Below are positions 17,589-26,340 of a DNA stretch of 64,000 bases, piece by piece. The translations under genes and the position numbers were made by a program. Numbering within the stretch: the first letter of the stretch is position 1; the number at the start of each line of letters is the position of its first letter. The notes below the pieces were generated by a model that saw only the letters and a program-made list of their open reading frames with translations, was not told the origin of the DNA and did no database searches. This DNA comes from Nonomuraea roseoviolacea subsp. carminata (GTDB lineage Bacteria > Actinomycetota > Actinomycetes > Streptosporangiales > Streptosporangiaceae), in the NCBI RefSeq assembly GCF_024172185.1, contig NZ_JAMZEC010000001.1, positions 1,488,001-1,552,000 of the forward strand. The letters are read 5' to 3'.

Positions 17589-18368
17589 TTGCTCGAGATA
17601 GACAACCTCACGCACGTTTACGGTCCCGGCAGCCCCAACGAGCACCGCGCGATCGACGGGCTCAAGCTCAGCGTCGCCGAGGGCGAGCTCCTGTGCATCG
17701 TGGGCCCCTCCGGATGCGGCAAGTCCACGCTGCTCCGCTCGATCGCCGGACTGATCACCCCCACGGGCGGCGAGATCCGGGTCGAGGGCAAGCTGGTGCG
17801 CCAGACGCCCGACAACCTGGCCGTGGTCTTCCAGGACTACAGCCGCTCCCTGTTCCCCTGGATGTCGGTGGCCGACAACGTCGCGCTGCCGCTGCGCCGC
17901 AGGGACATGGACAAGCGCGCCCGGCGGGAGGCCGCCCAGGAGGCGCTGGAGTCGGTGGGCCTGCTCGGCGCCGCCGAGAAGTACCCCTTCCAGCTCTCCG
18001 GCGGCATGCAGCAGCGGGTCGCGATCGCCCGCGCCCTGGCCTACCGGCCCACGCTCATGCTCATGGACGAGCCGTTCGGGTCGGTGGACGCGCAGACCCG
18101 CGAGGACCTGGAGGACCTCGTCCTCAAGGTGCGCGGCCACCACCGCATGACGATCGTGCTCATCACCCACGACATCGACGAGAGCGTCTACGTCGGCGAC
18201 CGCGTCGTGGTGCTGTCCAAGGCGCCCTCGCACGTGGTGGGCGACCTGCGGGTGGACCTGCCCGGCCCGCGCGACCAGATCACCACCCGCGAGCACCCCG
18301 ACTTCGTGCGCCTGCGGGCCGAGGTCGGCCGCCTGGTGCGCGGGGTGGACGTCGCGACCCCCGCCTGA
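17589..18368 (+). CDS. ABC importer ATPase (SsuB/TauB type)
   Basis: A 259-residue ATPase: Walker A GPSGCGKST near residue 40, Q-loop VFQDYSRSLFPW, signature [15 protein letters not shown], Walker B TLMLMDEPFGSVD, and H-loop LITHDIDESV. This matches the nitrate/sulfonate/taurine transporter branch. The start is TTG at 17589, with AGGA just upstream. It should energise importer 2. It is the only ATPase of this branch in the window, so it may also serve importer 1, which has none. It converges on cvnD3 across a bidirectional hairpin. Confidence 0.92.
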   Translation: MLEIDNLTHVYGPGSPNEHRAIDGLKLSVAEGELLCIVGPSGCGKSTLLRSIAGLITPTGGEIRVEGKLVRQTPDNLAVVFQDYSRSLFPWMSVADNVALPLRRRDMDKRARREAAQEALESVGLLGAAEKYPFQLSGGMQQRVAIARALAYRPTLMLMDEPFGSVDAQTREDLEDLVLKVRGHHRMTIVLITHDIDESVYVGDRVVVLSKAPSHVVGDLRVDLPGPRDQITTREHPDFVRLRAEVGRLVRGVDVATPA

Positions 18369-18428
18369 CCCGCTCCCGGGACGACGGGACCCGCGCCCGA
18401 CCCGCGCCCGGACCCGCTCCTGACACGA

Positions 18429-18462
18429 CGAACGCCGCCGGACGAAGGTCCGGCGGCGTTCG
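18429..18462. terminator. Bidirectional hairpin between ATPase gene and cvnD3
   Basis: A perfect 15-bp stem (18429-18443 with 18448-18462) with loop GAAG, centrally placed between two converging genes. GC-rich with no U tract, as often in actinomycetes. Confidence 0.8.
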
Positions 18463-18491
18463 CCGTAGGGGCGGGTCCTCCGCGCCGGGGA

Positions 18492-19070
18492 TCAGGCGGG
18501 CAGGTGGCTGTGCCGCGTCAGCGCGTGCTCCACGAGCGTGATCAGCGTGCTCTTCACCGACTCGCGGACGCGGGCGTCCAGCCGGACGATCGGGATGTGC
18601 GATCCCAGCGACAGCGCCTCGCGGATCTCGTCGTCGTGGTGGTTGAACTGCCCGTCCCAGCCGTTGATGCCGATGACGAACGGCAGCTTCGCCTCCTCGA
18701 AGTAGTCGATGGCGGGGAAGCTGTCGGCCAGGCGCCGCGTGTCCGCGAGCACCACGGCCCCGATCGCGCCGCGCACCAGGTCGTCCCACATGAACCAGAA
18801 CCGGTGCTGTCCGGGCGTGCCGAACAGGTAGAGGATCAGGTCCCGGTCCAGCGAGACGCGGCCGAAGTCCATGGCGACGGTCGTGGTGGTCTTGTTCGGG
18901 GTGAGCGAGACGTCGTCGACCCCGGCCGACGCGTCCGTCATCACCGCCTCCGTGGTGAGCGGGAGGATCTCCGAGACCGCACCCACGAACGTCGTCTTGC
19001 CCACGCCGAACCCGCCGGCCACGACGATCTTCGTCGAGGTCAGCCCGGCGCTAGAGCCTGCGAAGTCCAC
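18492..19070 (-). CDS. cvnD: CvnD3, conservon Ras-like GTPase
   Basis: 192 residues; P-loop GGFGVGKTTFVG near residue 18, switch region VMTDASAGVDD, FGTPGQHRFWFMWDDL, and NGWD in place of NKxD. The GTG at 19070 gives the conserved start VDFAGSS and lies 20 bp inside cvnC3, an overlap seen in all three complete conservons. It is closely similar to CvnD2 and CvnD4 in protein but has C/G-ending codons. The predicted role is the nucleotide-bound switch of conservon 3. Confidence 0.93.
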   Translation of the reverse strand: MDFAGSSAGLTSTKIVVAGGFGVGKTTFVGAVSEILPLTTEAVMTDASAGVDDVSLTPNKTTTTVAMDFGRVSLDRDLILYLFGTPGQHRFWFMWDDLVRGAIGAVVLADTRRLADSFPAIDYFEEAKLPFVIGINGWDGQFNHHDDEIREALSLGSHIPIVRLDARVRESVKSTLITLVEHALTRHSHLPA

Positions 19071-19455
19071 TGAGCACCCTTTCGAGCAAGTTGAGGTCCG
19101 GCTTTCCCGCGTCCAGCGCAGGCTGGTGCACGCGGATCAGGCCTTCGGACGCCATGTCGGCGATCAGCACTCGGACCACGCCCAGAGGCTGGCGTAAGAG
19201 GGCCGAGATCTCAGCAACCGACCTGACGTTCCGGGTCAGTTGAATGATCGCCTGATACTCCGGACTCAGCAGAGATATGTCTTGGTATTCCGACGTCACG
19301 GAGGACACCAGCGCCTCCATGGCGAACTTCATCCGCGGCGCCGTGCGCCCCCCGGTCACGGCATAGGGCCGTACCAGGGAGCTCGACTTCTGCGGACGTG
19401 GAGCCGCCGGATGCGGCGGAGTGCTATCACCAGCCCAACCCTGACCTGACACCAT
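19051..19455 (-). CDS. cvnC: CvnC3, DUF742 protein
   Basis: 134 residues with a Pro-rich variable N-terminus, the signature RPYAVTGGRTAPRMK, the winged-helix-like stretch RSVAEISALLRQPLGVVRVLIADM, and the usual C-terminus ERVLSGLRRL. A 19-bp gap with AGGAG separates it from cvnB3. The ATG at 19455 is rather close to that site and the GTG one codon on is an alternative. It belongs to the CvnA-D complex of conservon 3. Confidence 0.92.
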   Translation of the reverse strand: MVSGQGWAGDSTPPHPAAPRPQKSSSLVRPYAVTGGRTAPRMKFAMEALVSSVTSEYQDISLLSPEYQAIIQLTRNVRSVAEISALLRQPLGVVRVLIADMASEGLIRVHQPALDAGKPDLNLLERVLSGLRRL

Positions 19456-19474
19456 CTTCTCCTGTCACCGCCCG

Positions 19475-19897
19475 CTAACGGGGGCGGGCCGCCTGCAGCT
19501 CGGCGCGTACGGCAGGCGTGAGCACCTGACCCGCGCGCTCGACGAGCAGCGTCATCTGGTAGGCCACCAGGCCCATGTCACAATCGGGCGCGGCCAGCAC
19601 AGCCAAACAGGAGCCGTCACTGATCGACATGATCATCAGCAGGCCGCGCTGCATCTCGATGACGGTCTGGGTGACCATGCCGCCCTCGAAGACCCGCGCC
19701 GCGCCCTGCGTCAGGCTGATGACACCCGAGGCGACCGCGGCGAGCTGGTCCGCCCGGTCCTTCGGGAAACCCTCGGAGAACGCCAGTGGCAGACCGTCCG
19801 ACGAGACCACGACGGTGTGCGCGACACCCGGCACGTTGTTGACGAAGTCAGTGATCAGCCAACTGATGCCACGCGCTCCCTGGCTCAGTTCTCTCAT
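19475..19897 (-). CDS. cvnB: CvnB3, roadblock/LC7 domain protein
   Basis: 140 residues, about the same length as CvnB1/2/4, with the core PGVAHTVVVSSDGLPLA and APDCDMGLVAYQMTL. The ATG at 19897 overlaps the stop of cvnA3 (ATGA). An in-frame open stretch runs upstream within cvnA3 but is a shadow. It links sensor and GTPase in conservon 3 by family analogy. Confidence 0.94.
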   Translation of the reverse strand: MRELSQGARGISWLITDFVNNVPGVAHTVVVSSDGLPLAFSEGFPKDRADQLAAVASGVISLTQGAARVFEGGMVTQTVIEMQRGLLMIMSISDGSCLAVLAAPDCDMGLVAYQMTLLVERAGQVLTPAVRAELQAARPR

Positions 19898-22800
19898 TTC
19901 TCCTCCTCCTCGTTCCCTTCTCCGCGGGTGAACGCGCGGCCTTGCCGTACGCCCTGTTGGAAGCTGGAGAGCCGGCTCCGCAACCTGTCGGGAGAGATCT
20001 GTGGCGCGGGCGACTGCGCCTGGGGCTCGGCCAGGCTCGCCGTGCCGGGCACCAGGTTGGCCTTCGGCACGCGGCGGGGCAGGCCCGAGGACGTCGTGCC
20101 GCCCTGCGCGGGCTGGGCCGCGGCCTGGGCGGCCTGGAAGCCGCTGTCGGCGGGCGACGACCACGCGGCGCCGGCGCCCGACTCGCCGGGACGGCGGCGC
20201 GGCAGGCCGGAGGGGCTCAGGCTCTCCTGCTGCACGTCCGGCGCGCCCCGCCTGGGCAGCGGCGGGGCCGACGGCGGGCCGTCGAGGCGCACCGCGGGCT
20301 GCACGGCCGTCTCCGACTCCTCGGGCTCCGGCTCACGCGGGCGGAGCACCTCGGGGTCGGGCTTGCGGAACCAGTCGGAGCCCACCGACGAGAAGATGGG
20401 CAGGAACTCCTCGCTCGGCGGCTCCATCGCCGAGCTGCGGACCACCGGCAGCGGGCCGGTCATGTCCTGCGAGGAGTACTCTCCCGGGCCGAACGGGTCG
20501 AAGCCCTGCTGCCCGTTGGGCGCGAAGGAGTCGGCCGGCTTGACCGTCTCGGCGAAGGACGGCCAGCGGTACTCGTCGCCGAACGGCGAGCCGCCGTCGT
20601 CGCCGAAGGCCGACCTGGACGGCTCGTCACCGAAGGAGGACCTGGACGGCTCATCGCCGAACGAGGACCTCGACGGCTCGTCAGCGAAAGCCGACCGGGA
20701 CGGGTCGTCGCCGAAGGACGGCCGCGGCGGCTCGTCACCGAACGGCGGGCGGGACGGGTCGTCGCCGTACGGGCGGGCCGGCTCGGCGGGGGTGAACAGC
20801 GAGGCGGCCGGCTGCTCGCCGAACGACGGCCAGCGCGTCTCCGGCTCCTCGCGCATCGGCGGCGGCTCCGTCGCGAACGACGGCCAGCGCGGCTCGTCCT
20901 GCGGCGCGCCCGGCGGGGGCGGCTCGGTGGCGAACGACGGCCAGTTGGGCACGTCCTGGGCGGGCGCCGGGTCGGCGAAGGAACCCCAGCGCTCCTCCTG
21001 CGCGGGCGCCGGGTCCGCGAACGAGCCCCAGCGGTCCTCCTGCGCGGCGGCGGGCTGCTCGTCGCCGAAGCCCGGCCAGCGCGGCTCGTCCTGCCGCGGC
21101 TGGTCCTCGGCGAAGGAGGGCCAGTTGCCGGCGCCGGGGGCGGGCAGCGAGCCGGGCCACTCGGTGTCGACCGGCGCGTCGGAGCGGGGGTCGGCCAGGG
21201 CGGGCGGCGAGGCGTAGGCGCCGCTGCCGTTGGAGGCCGCGGCGTCGAAGGACGGCTCGGCGAACATGCTCGGGTCGAAGTCGGTGAACGCCTCGTACTG
21301 GCCGCGCTGCTGCGGCACGCCGCCCGTGCCCGGGGCGCCCACGATGAGCGTGTTGGGCAGCATGACCAGGGCGCTCAGACCGCCGGTCTCGCGCATGCGG
21401 AGCTGGACGCCGACGCCGTGGCGCAGGGCCAGGCGGCCGACCACGAACAGGCCCATGCGGCGGGAGACGGCGACGTCCACCACCGGCGGGTTGGCCAGGC
21501 GCCAGTTGGCCTCGGCCAGCTCCTCGGCCGACATGCCGATGCCCAGGTCGTTGATCGTCACGAGCACGCCGCCGTCGGCGGGCGAGCTGGTGACCTGCAC
21601 CTTGCTCTCGCGCGGGGAGAAGGAGATGGCGTTCTCGATCAGCTCGGCGAGCAGGTGGACGGCGTCGGTGACGGCCGGTCCGGCGATCTGCACGCCCGAG
21701 GGGATCTGGATCTGGACCCGCTCGTAGTTCTCGACCTCGGACAGCGAGGCGCGGGCGACGTCGACCAGCGGCACCGGCTCGCTCCACTTGCGGGCGGCCT
21801 CCTGGCCGGCGAGGACCAGGAGGTTCTCGCTGTTGCGCCGCATGCGGGTGGCCAGGTGGTCGAGCCGGAACAGGTTGGCGAGCCGGTTCTCGTCCTCTTC
21901 ACCCTGCTCCAGGCCCTCGATGAGCTGGAGCTGCCGCTCGACCAGCGTCTGGCTGCGGCGGGAGAGGTTGACGAACATGGCGTTGACGTTGGCGCGCAGC
22001 TTGGCCTCGTCGCCGGCCAGCCGGATCGCCTCGCGGTGGACCTCGTCGAAGGCCCGGGCCACTTCCCCGATCTCGTCGCGGGTGTTGACGCCGATCGAGG
22101 GCACCTCGGGCAGCGCGGCGCCATCACCGGACTCGCGCAGCACGCGGACGGTCTCGGGCAGCCGCGTGGTGGCGACCTGGAGCGCCTCGGCGCGCAGGCG
22201 GCGCAGCGGGCGCACCAGCGAACCGGCCACGCGGGTGGTGAAGACCAGGACGAGGAGCAGCAGCACGAGGATCATCGCGCCGGAGACGATGGCGCTGCGC
22301 TGCTCGGTGTCGCTCAGCTCCCGGGTCTCGGTCACGATCCGGGTCATCAGGCTGTCCTCGACCTTGCGCAGGGCGCTGACCTGGAGCGAGGTGCTCTCGT
22401 GCCAGAGGTTGAGCTCGCGGCGCGGGGTGGCGGTGATGTCGAGGTCGCGGATGGTCTTGTACTCGCGCAGCTGGGCCAGGGCGCGCTGGCGCATGGCGTC
22501 GGCGCGGTCGATCTGCAGGCCGCGCATGTTCCTGCGGTACGCCTTGAGGTCGTCCTGGCCGGCCTCTTCCTGGAAGGTGGCGAGCTCCTGCTGCTGGCGG
22601 TTCCAGGAGCCGAGGAAGTCGGACAGGTCGTCGTAGTCGAGCTTGCGCTCCACGAGGGCGACGACGAGGATGCCCTGCTGGCGGGAGATCTCCTCCATCA
22701 CCCTTCGCAGGGCGCCGAGGGCGACGACGTCCTCGCCGATGGCGTCGTCGTCGCTGCCGCCGGCCAGCTCGTCCTGCAGCTTGCCCATGACATCGATCAT

Positions 22801-23307
22801 GGAGCTGAAGGTGCGCAGGGCGGCTCGGGGCGGGGCGCTGCCGCTCTGGGCGATCGACTGGCGCAGGCCGTCGAGGCCGGTGAGCCAGCGGCGGATCTCC
22901 TCCGCCTCCTCCAGGGTGCGCGGCGAGTGGCCGGCGTCGAGCGCCGACACGGCCGACAGGACGCGCTTGCGCACCGAGTTGACCGCGTCGCGCTGGGTGT
23001 TGAGCTGGGCCCGGCGGGCGGAGCGGCGGCCCTCGGCGATGTACCACGCCGTGAGCGTCCGCTCCTTGCCGAGCTCGTCGGTCATCGCGCCGACGGACTG
23101 CACCAGCTCGGCGATCTGGGTGAGCCGGCGGTACTCGGCGCTGGTGGCGATCGAGTTGGCCAGCTGGACGCCGGCGAGGAGCACGCCGACGACGGTCGGG
23201 ATGAGGATCAGCGCGACCAGCCTGGTGCGCACGCGCCAGTTCCCCAGCCGGAACCGGCCGCCTGTGTACTCCTCCGGCCTGGTGTGCCTGGGGTTATCGG
23301 TCCTCAC
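19894..23307 (-). CDS. cvnA: CvnA3, conservon sensor histidine kinase with long repeat-rich tail
   Basis: 1,137 residues, the largest of the four sensors. TM1 begins near residue 30 (RTRLVALILIPTVVGVLLAG), followed by the NIT-like extracytoplasmic region, TM2 (GAMILVLLLLVLVFTTRVAG), HAMP, an RLDHLATRMRRN box and HATPase (ELIENAISFSP, DLGIGM). The last 430 residues are Pro/Ser/Asp-rich and hold a repeat with unit SSFGDEPSR (27 bp, about six units at 20601-20772) and a looser series around WPSFA. The GTG at 23307 follows GCGAGAGG like the other sensors. Signal unknown; no transporter operon is divergent from it. Confidence 0.92.
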   Translation of the reverse strand: MRTDNPRHTRPEEYTGGRFRLGNWRVRTRLVALILIPTVVGVLLAGVQLANSIATSAEYRRLTQIAELVQSVGAMTDELGKERTLTAWYIAEGRRSARRAQLNTQRDAVNSVRKRVLSAVSALDAGHSPRTLEEAEEIRRWLTGLDGLRQSIAQSGSAPPRAALRTFSSMIDVMGKLQDELAGGSDDDAIGEDVVALGALRRVMEEISRQQGILVVALVERKLDYDDLSDFLGSWNRQQQELATFQEEAGQDDLKAYRRNMRGLQIDRADAMRQRALAQLREYKTIRDLDITATPRRELNLWHESTSLQVSALRKVEDSLMTRIVTETRELSDTEQRSAIVSGAMILVLLLLVLVFTTRVAGSLVRPLRRLRAEALQVATTRLPETVRVLRESGDGAALPEVPSIGVNTRDEIGEVARAFDEVHREAIRLAGDEAKLRANVNAMFVNLSRRSQTLVERQLQLIEGLEQGEEDENRLANLFRLDHLATRMRRNSENLLVLAGQEAARKWSEPVPLVDVARASLSEVENYERVQIQIPSGVQIAGPAVTDAVHLLAELIENAISFSPRESKVQVTSSPADGGVLVTINDLGIGMSAEELAEANWRLANPPVVDVAVSRRMGLFVVGRLALRHGVGVQLRMRETGGLSALVMLPNTLIVGAPGTGGVPQQRGQYEAFTDFDPSMFAEPSFDAAASNGSGAYASPPALADPRSDAPVDTEWPGSLPAPGAGNWPSFAEDQPRQDEPRWPGFGDEQPAAAQEDRWGSFADPAPAQEERWGSFADPAPAQDVPNWPSFATEPPPPGAPQDEPRWPSFATEPPPMREEPETRWPSFGEQPAASLFTPAEPARPYGDDPSRPPFGDEPPRPSFGDDPSRSAFADEPSRSSFGDEPSRSSFGDEPSRSAFGDDGGSPFGDEYRWPSFAETVKPADSFAPNGQQGFDPFGPGEYSSQDMTGPLPVVRSSAMEPPSEEFLPIFSSVGSDWFRKPDPEVLRPREPEPEESETAVQPAVRLDGPPSAPPLPRRGAPDVQQESLSPSGLPRRRPGESGAGAAWSSPADSGFQAAQAAAQPAQGGTTSSGLPRRVPKANLVPGTASLAEPQAQSPAPQISPDRLRSRLSSFQQGVRQGRAFTRGEGNEEEEK
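20601..20772. repeat. 27-bp tandem repeats inside cvnA3 tail
   Basis: About six head-to-tail 27-bp units encode nine-residue repeats of the form SSFGDEPSR in the disordered C-terminal tail. Unit starts fall at 20601, 20628, 20655, 20682, 20709 and 20736. Unit number is likely to vary between strains. Confidence 0.75.
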
Positions 23308-23494
23308 TGACTCTCGCAACCTCTCGCCGTACGTGCTCGAAAAATCTGACACGCTTGGGGCGCATGGGATTTGTGCGGGCTGGGTAATTGGAACACAACC
23401 CGTACCAGATCAGCCAACCGGACATATCCCACCAAATGCGACCAGACGTGCCGTTTCGGTCGCATATCACCGCGCGTCTTCTTCAGGCGTCTCT

Positions 23495-24892
23495 TCAGGC
23501 GGGCCGGAACGAGTCCCGCTCCGCCGGAGCCGCGTGCTTGACCATCAGGTGACGGGTCACCGCGTATTCCTGCACCGCCTCCTGGCTCATGTCCTTGCCG
23601 AACCCGCTGCCCTTGACCCCGCCGTGCGGGGCCTCGCTGGCGATGGGCAGGTGGTCGTTCACCCACGTCACACCCACGTCGAGACGGTGCGAGACCCGCA
23701 TCGCCCGGGCGACGTCGCGCGACCAGACCGAGGAGGCCAGGCCGTAGCGGGTGTCGTTGGCGAGCCGGACCGCCTCGTCCTCGCCGTCGAAGGGCAGGAC
23801 CACGAGAACAGGACCGAAAAGTTCCCCTTGAACGATATCGCTGTTCTGAGCCACCCCGGTCACCAGCGTGGGCGGGTAGTAGAACCCGGGACCCTCGGCG
23901 GGGGCGCCGCCCTGGAGCACCTTGCCGGCCGCACGCTGCACGAACCCGTGCACGCGATCACGGTGCGCGGCCGAGATCAGCGGCCCGATGTCGGTGGCCG
24001 GGTCCCAGGGGTCCCCGGTCACGATTTCGGCAAGAGTCGCCCGGATCGCCTCGACCGCCTCGTCGTGGACCCGCCGGTCGACGTACACGCGGGTGGCCGC
24101 CGTGCAGTCCTGGCCCGAGTTGTACGTCGCGCCCATCGCCACGCCGGCGGCCATGGCGCCGAGGTCGGCGTCGTCGAACACCAGCGCCGGCGCCTTGCCG
24201 CCGAGCTCCAGGTGGACCCGCTTCAGCGTCCGGGCCGCGCCGGTCATGACGGCCCGGCCGGTCTCGGTGGAGCCCGTGACGCTCACCATGTCCACGCCCG
24301 GGTCGGTGACCAGCGCCTCCCCCACCTCGGCGTCGCCCGTGACGACCTGCACCAGGCCGCGGGGGGCGCCCGCCTCGGCGAACAGCTCGGCCAGGCGCAG
24401 CGTGGTGCGCGGCGTCTGCGGGGCCGGCTTGATCACCACGGCGTTGCCCGCCGCGATGGCCGGCCCGAGCTTCCAGATCGCCATGACCAGCGGGAAGTTC
24501 CACGGGGCGATCGAACCGACCACCCCGACGGGCCGGCGGACCATGATCGAGGTGTAGCCGCGGCTGAACACCCCGGCGCCCGTGCCCTCCAGCGAGCGCG
24601 CCGCGCCCGCGAAGAAGCGCAGGTTGTCCACGGCGAACGGCAGCTCGCCGTCGCGCACGACGGCGGCCGGCTTGCCGGTGTCCTCCACCTCCAGCCGGGT
24701 CAGCTCGTCGGTGTCGGCCTCGACCAGGTCGGCCACGCGCAGCAGCAGCCGCGCGCGCTCGCCCGGGGTCGCCTCCGCCCATTCGGCGAAGGCGGCGCGG
24801 GCGGTGGCCACGGCCGCCGCCACGTTCTCGACGGGAGTGTCCGGGACGCGGTCCGTCAGGTCGCCGGTCGCCGGGTTGATCAGTTCACGCAT
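23495..24892 (-). CDS. Aldehyde dehydrogenase, gamma-aminobutyraldehyde/betaine-aldehyde type
   Basis: A 465-residue NAD(P)-dependent aldehyde dehydrogenase. Motifs seen: APWNFPLVMAIWK and VIKPAPQTP (cofactor binding), SVTGSTETG, HLELGGKAP with the general-base Glu, and NSGQDCTAATR with the nucleophile Cys. It most resembles enzymes that oxidise aminobutyraldehyde or betaine aldehyde. AGGAG precedes the ATG at 24892, and the longer open frame upstream is a shadow of the glycosyltransferase. The polyamine importer 2 kb away suggests a role in polyamine breakdown to GABA, but this is inference. 187 bp of featureless spacer separates it from cvnA3. Confidence 0.88.
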   Translation of the reverse strand: MRELINPATGDLTDRVPDTPVENVAAAVATARAAFAEWAEATPGERARLLLRVADLVEADTDELTRLEVEDTGKPAAVVRDGELPFAVDNLRFFAGAARSLEGTGAGVFSRGYTSIMVRRPVGVVGSIAPWNFPLVMAIWKLGPAIAAGNAVVIKPAPQTPRTTLRLAELFAEAGAPRGLVQVVTGDAEVGEALVTDPGVDMVSVTGSTETGRAVMTGAARTLKRVHLELGGKAPALVFDDADLGAMAAGVAMGATYNSGQDCTAATRVYVDRRVHDEAVEAIRATLAEIVTGDPWDPATDIGPLISAAHRDRVHGFVQRAAGKVLQGGAPAEGPGFYYPPTLVTGVAQNSDIVQGELFGPVLVVLPFDGEDEAVRLANDTRYGLASSVWSRDVARAMRVSHRLDVGVTWVNDHLPIASEAPHGGVKGSGFGKDMSQEAVQEYAVTRHLMVKHAAPAERDSFRPA

Positions 24893-24945
24893 GGTTCTCG
24901 CTCCTGGCCGGCTCTCGCCGGCCCGGTCGTCGTTTGCCGGCCCGG

Positions 24946-26214
24946 CTATTCCTGGCCGAGCCGCTCGATGAGGTCGGCCGCCTTGCGCAGGCCGTCGCGG
25001 CGGCGGATCTCCTCGCCGGCCGCCGCCAGCCGGGCGCGCAGCCCGGTGTCGCCGAGCAGCCGCTCGACGGCGCCCGTCAGCTCCTCGTCCGTGAAGCCGT
25101 AGGTGGACAGCCGGACGCCGTAGCCGAGCTCGTGGACGCGCTGGGCGTTGTCGTACTGGTCCCAGAACAGCGGCAGCAGGATCATCGGCTTGCCGAAGTG
25201 CGCGGCCTCGGTGGTGGTGTTGTTGCCGCCGTGGGTGATGATCAGGTCGCAGAGCGGGATGATCTTCGTCTGCGGCAGGAACTCGGCGCCCCACATGTTG
25301 TCGGCGAGCTTGATCTCCTCGTGCAGCGGGCCCTTGGAGACGATGTACTGGTGCGGGGTGGTGGCCAGCACGTCGATCACCCGCTGCATCAGCTCCACGT
25401 CGGACGAGCCGAGCGAGCCGAGCGAGAAGTAGACCAGCGCGCCCTCGCCCCGCTGGAAGGGCAGCTCGAACGGCTCGTCGGTCTCGCGGACCGACGAGTC
25501 GAGGCGGTGCCACGTCGGGTCGAGCGGACGCTCGGCCGTGTAGTCGAGGATCTCCGGGTAGACGTAGAGGTTCAGGTCGCCCCGGTGGATGAAGTCGAGG
25601 TCGGGCAGCGGCTCGGTGCCCTGCTCGACGCACCACTCGTTGAAGGCGGTCCACAGCTCGCGGTGGGTGCGCTCGTACTCGGCGCGGAAGGCGTCCCACT
25701 CGCCGCGGTCATCGGCGGGCAGGCCGGAGAAGACCGGCGCGACGTTCTCGCCGCGCACCTCCAGCGGGTTGCAGGAGACGATGCGGACGAACTTGCGGCC
25801 CGCGGTGAGCAGCGCGGGGAACGTGATGACGTTGTCCTCGACGATGACGTCCGGCTGGACCCGCTCGATGATCGCCTTGAGCTGCGGCTCGCAGTACTTC
25901 ACGCCGTCGATGAGCGACTCCCAGATCGGCTTGGTGACCGTCTCCAGCTGCTCCAGCGTGCTCTTGCGGTACTCGGGCGCGGTCTCGCGGATGAAGTCCT
26001 TCCAGAACTGGCCCGGGTCCTGCTCCTCCTCGGCCGGCGGCGCGAGGTCGACCAGGTCCTCCTCGAAGCCGAGGGCCTCCAGCTTGCCCTTCCAGGACGC
26101 CTCGGCGGCGAAGACGACGCGGTGACCGCGACGACGGAGGATGTCGCCGATGCCGATGGAGTTGTTGGTCGGCCCGTAGGCGCTTTCTGGCATGAACAGG
26201 ATCGTGAGAGACAT
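24946..26214 (-). CDS. Family 1 glycosyltransferase (MGT/UGT-like)
   Basis: A 422-residue GT-B glycosyltransferase. The N-terminal acceptor domain begins with a Rossmann strand (LTILFMPESAYGPTNNSIG). The C-terminal nucleotide-sugar domain has the GT1 signature in THGGNNTTTEAAHFGKP followed by LPLFWDQYDNA. Family members glucosylate small hydrophobic acceptors such as macrolides, sterols or polyphenols. I chose the ATG at 26214 with GGAG about 7 bases upstream; the GTG one codon earlier is possible. It is divergent from a TetR regulator with an inverted repeat between them. It may be a defence or inactivation enzyme; the acceptor is unknown. Confidence 0.88.
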   Translation of the reverse strand: MSLTILFMPESAYGPTNNSIGIGDILRRRGHRVVFAAEASWKGKLEALGFEEDLVDLAPPAEEEQDPGQFWKDFIRETAPEYRKSTLEQLETVTKPIWESLIDGVKYCEPQLKAIIERVQPDVIVEDNVITFPALLTAGRKFVRIVSCNPLEVRGENVAPVFSGLPADDRGEWDAFRAEYERTHRELWTAFNEWCVEQGTEPLPDLDFIHRGDLNLYVYPEILDYTAERPLDPTWHRLDSSVRETDEPFELPFQRGEGALVYFSLGSLGSSDVELMQRVIDVLATTPHQYIVSKGPLHEEIKLADNMWGAEFLPQTKIIPLCDLIITHGGNNTTTEAAHFGKPMILLPLFWDQYDNAQRVHELGYGVRLSTYGFTDEELTGAVERLLGDTGLRARLAAAGEEIRRRDGLRKAADLIERLGQE

Positions 26215-26241
26215 CACGCTACTCCGGAGGGGGCGAACTAG

Positions 26242-26257
26242 TTGAACGTGAATTCAA
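26242..26257. promoter_or_regulatory. TTGAA-N6-TTCAA inverted repeat between glycosyltransferase and TetR genes
   Basis: TTGAA (26242-26246) and TTCAA (26253-26257) around six bases, in the only AT-rich stretch of the 126-bp divergent spacer. It sits where a repressor would block the glycosyltransferase promoter, and the adjacent TetR protein is the natural candidate. Confidence 0.5.
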
Positions 26258-26340
26258 ATACTCATCTAGCGTAAAGGTCAACTTCAAGGCACTATGGTCA
26301 CGGCTTCCTGAATGGGAGCCGAACAGCTCGGGGGAACGAG

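Noticed and set aside
19942..23310. A very long open frame on the plus strand opposite cvnA3
   Set aside because: Its translation is Arg/Ala/Gly-rich noise caused by high GC3 of the real gene; it has no ribosome site or domain.
24906..24923. GGCCGG-N6-CCGGCC hairpin before the aldehyde dehydrogenase as a regulatory element
   Set aside because: Six GC-only pairs arise often by chance in this composition and no other sign supports it.
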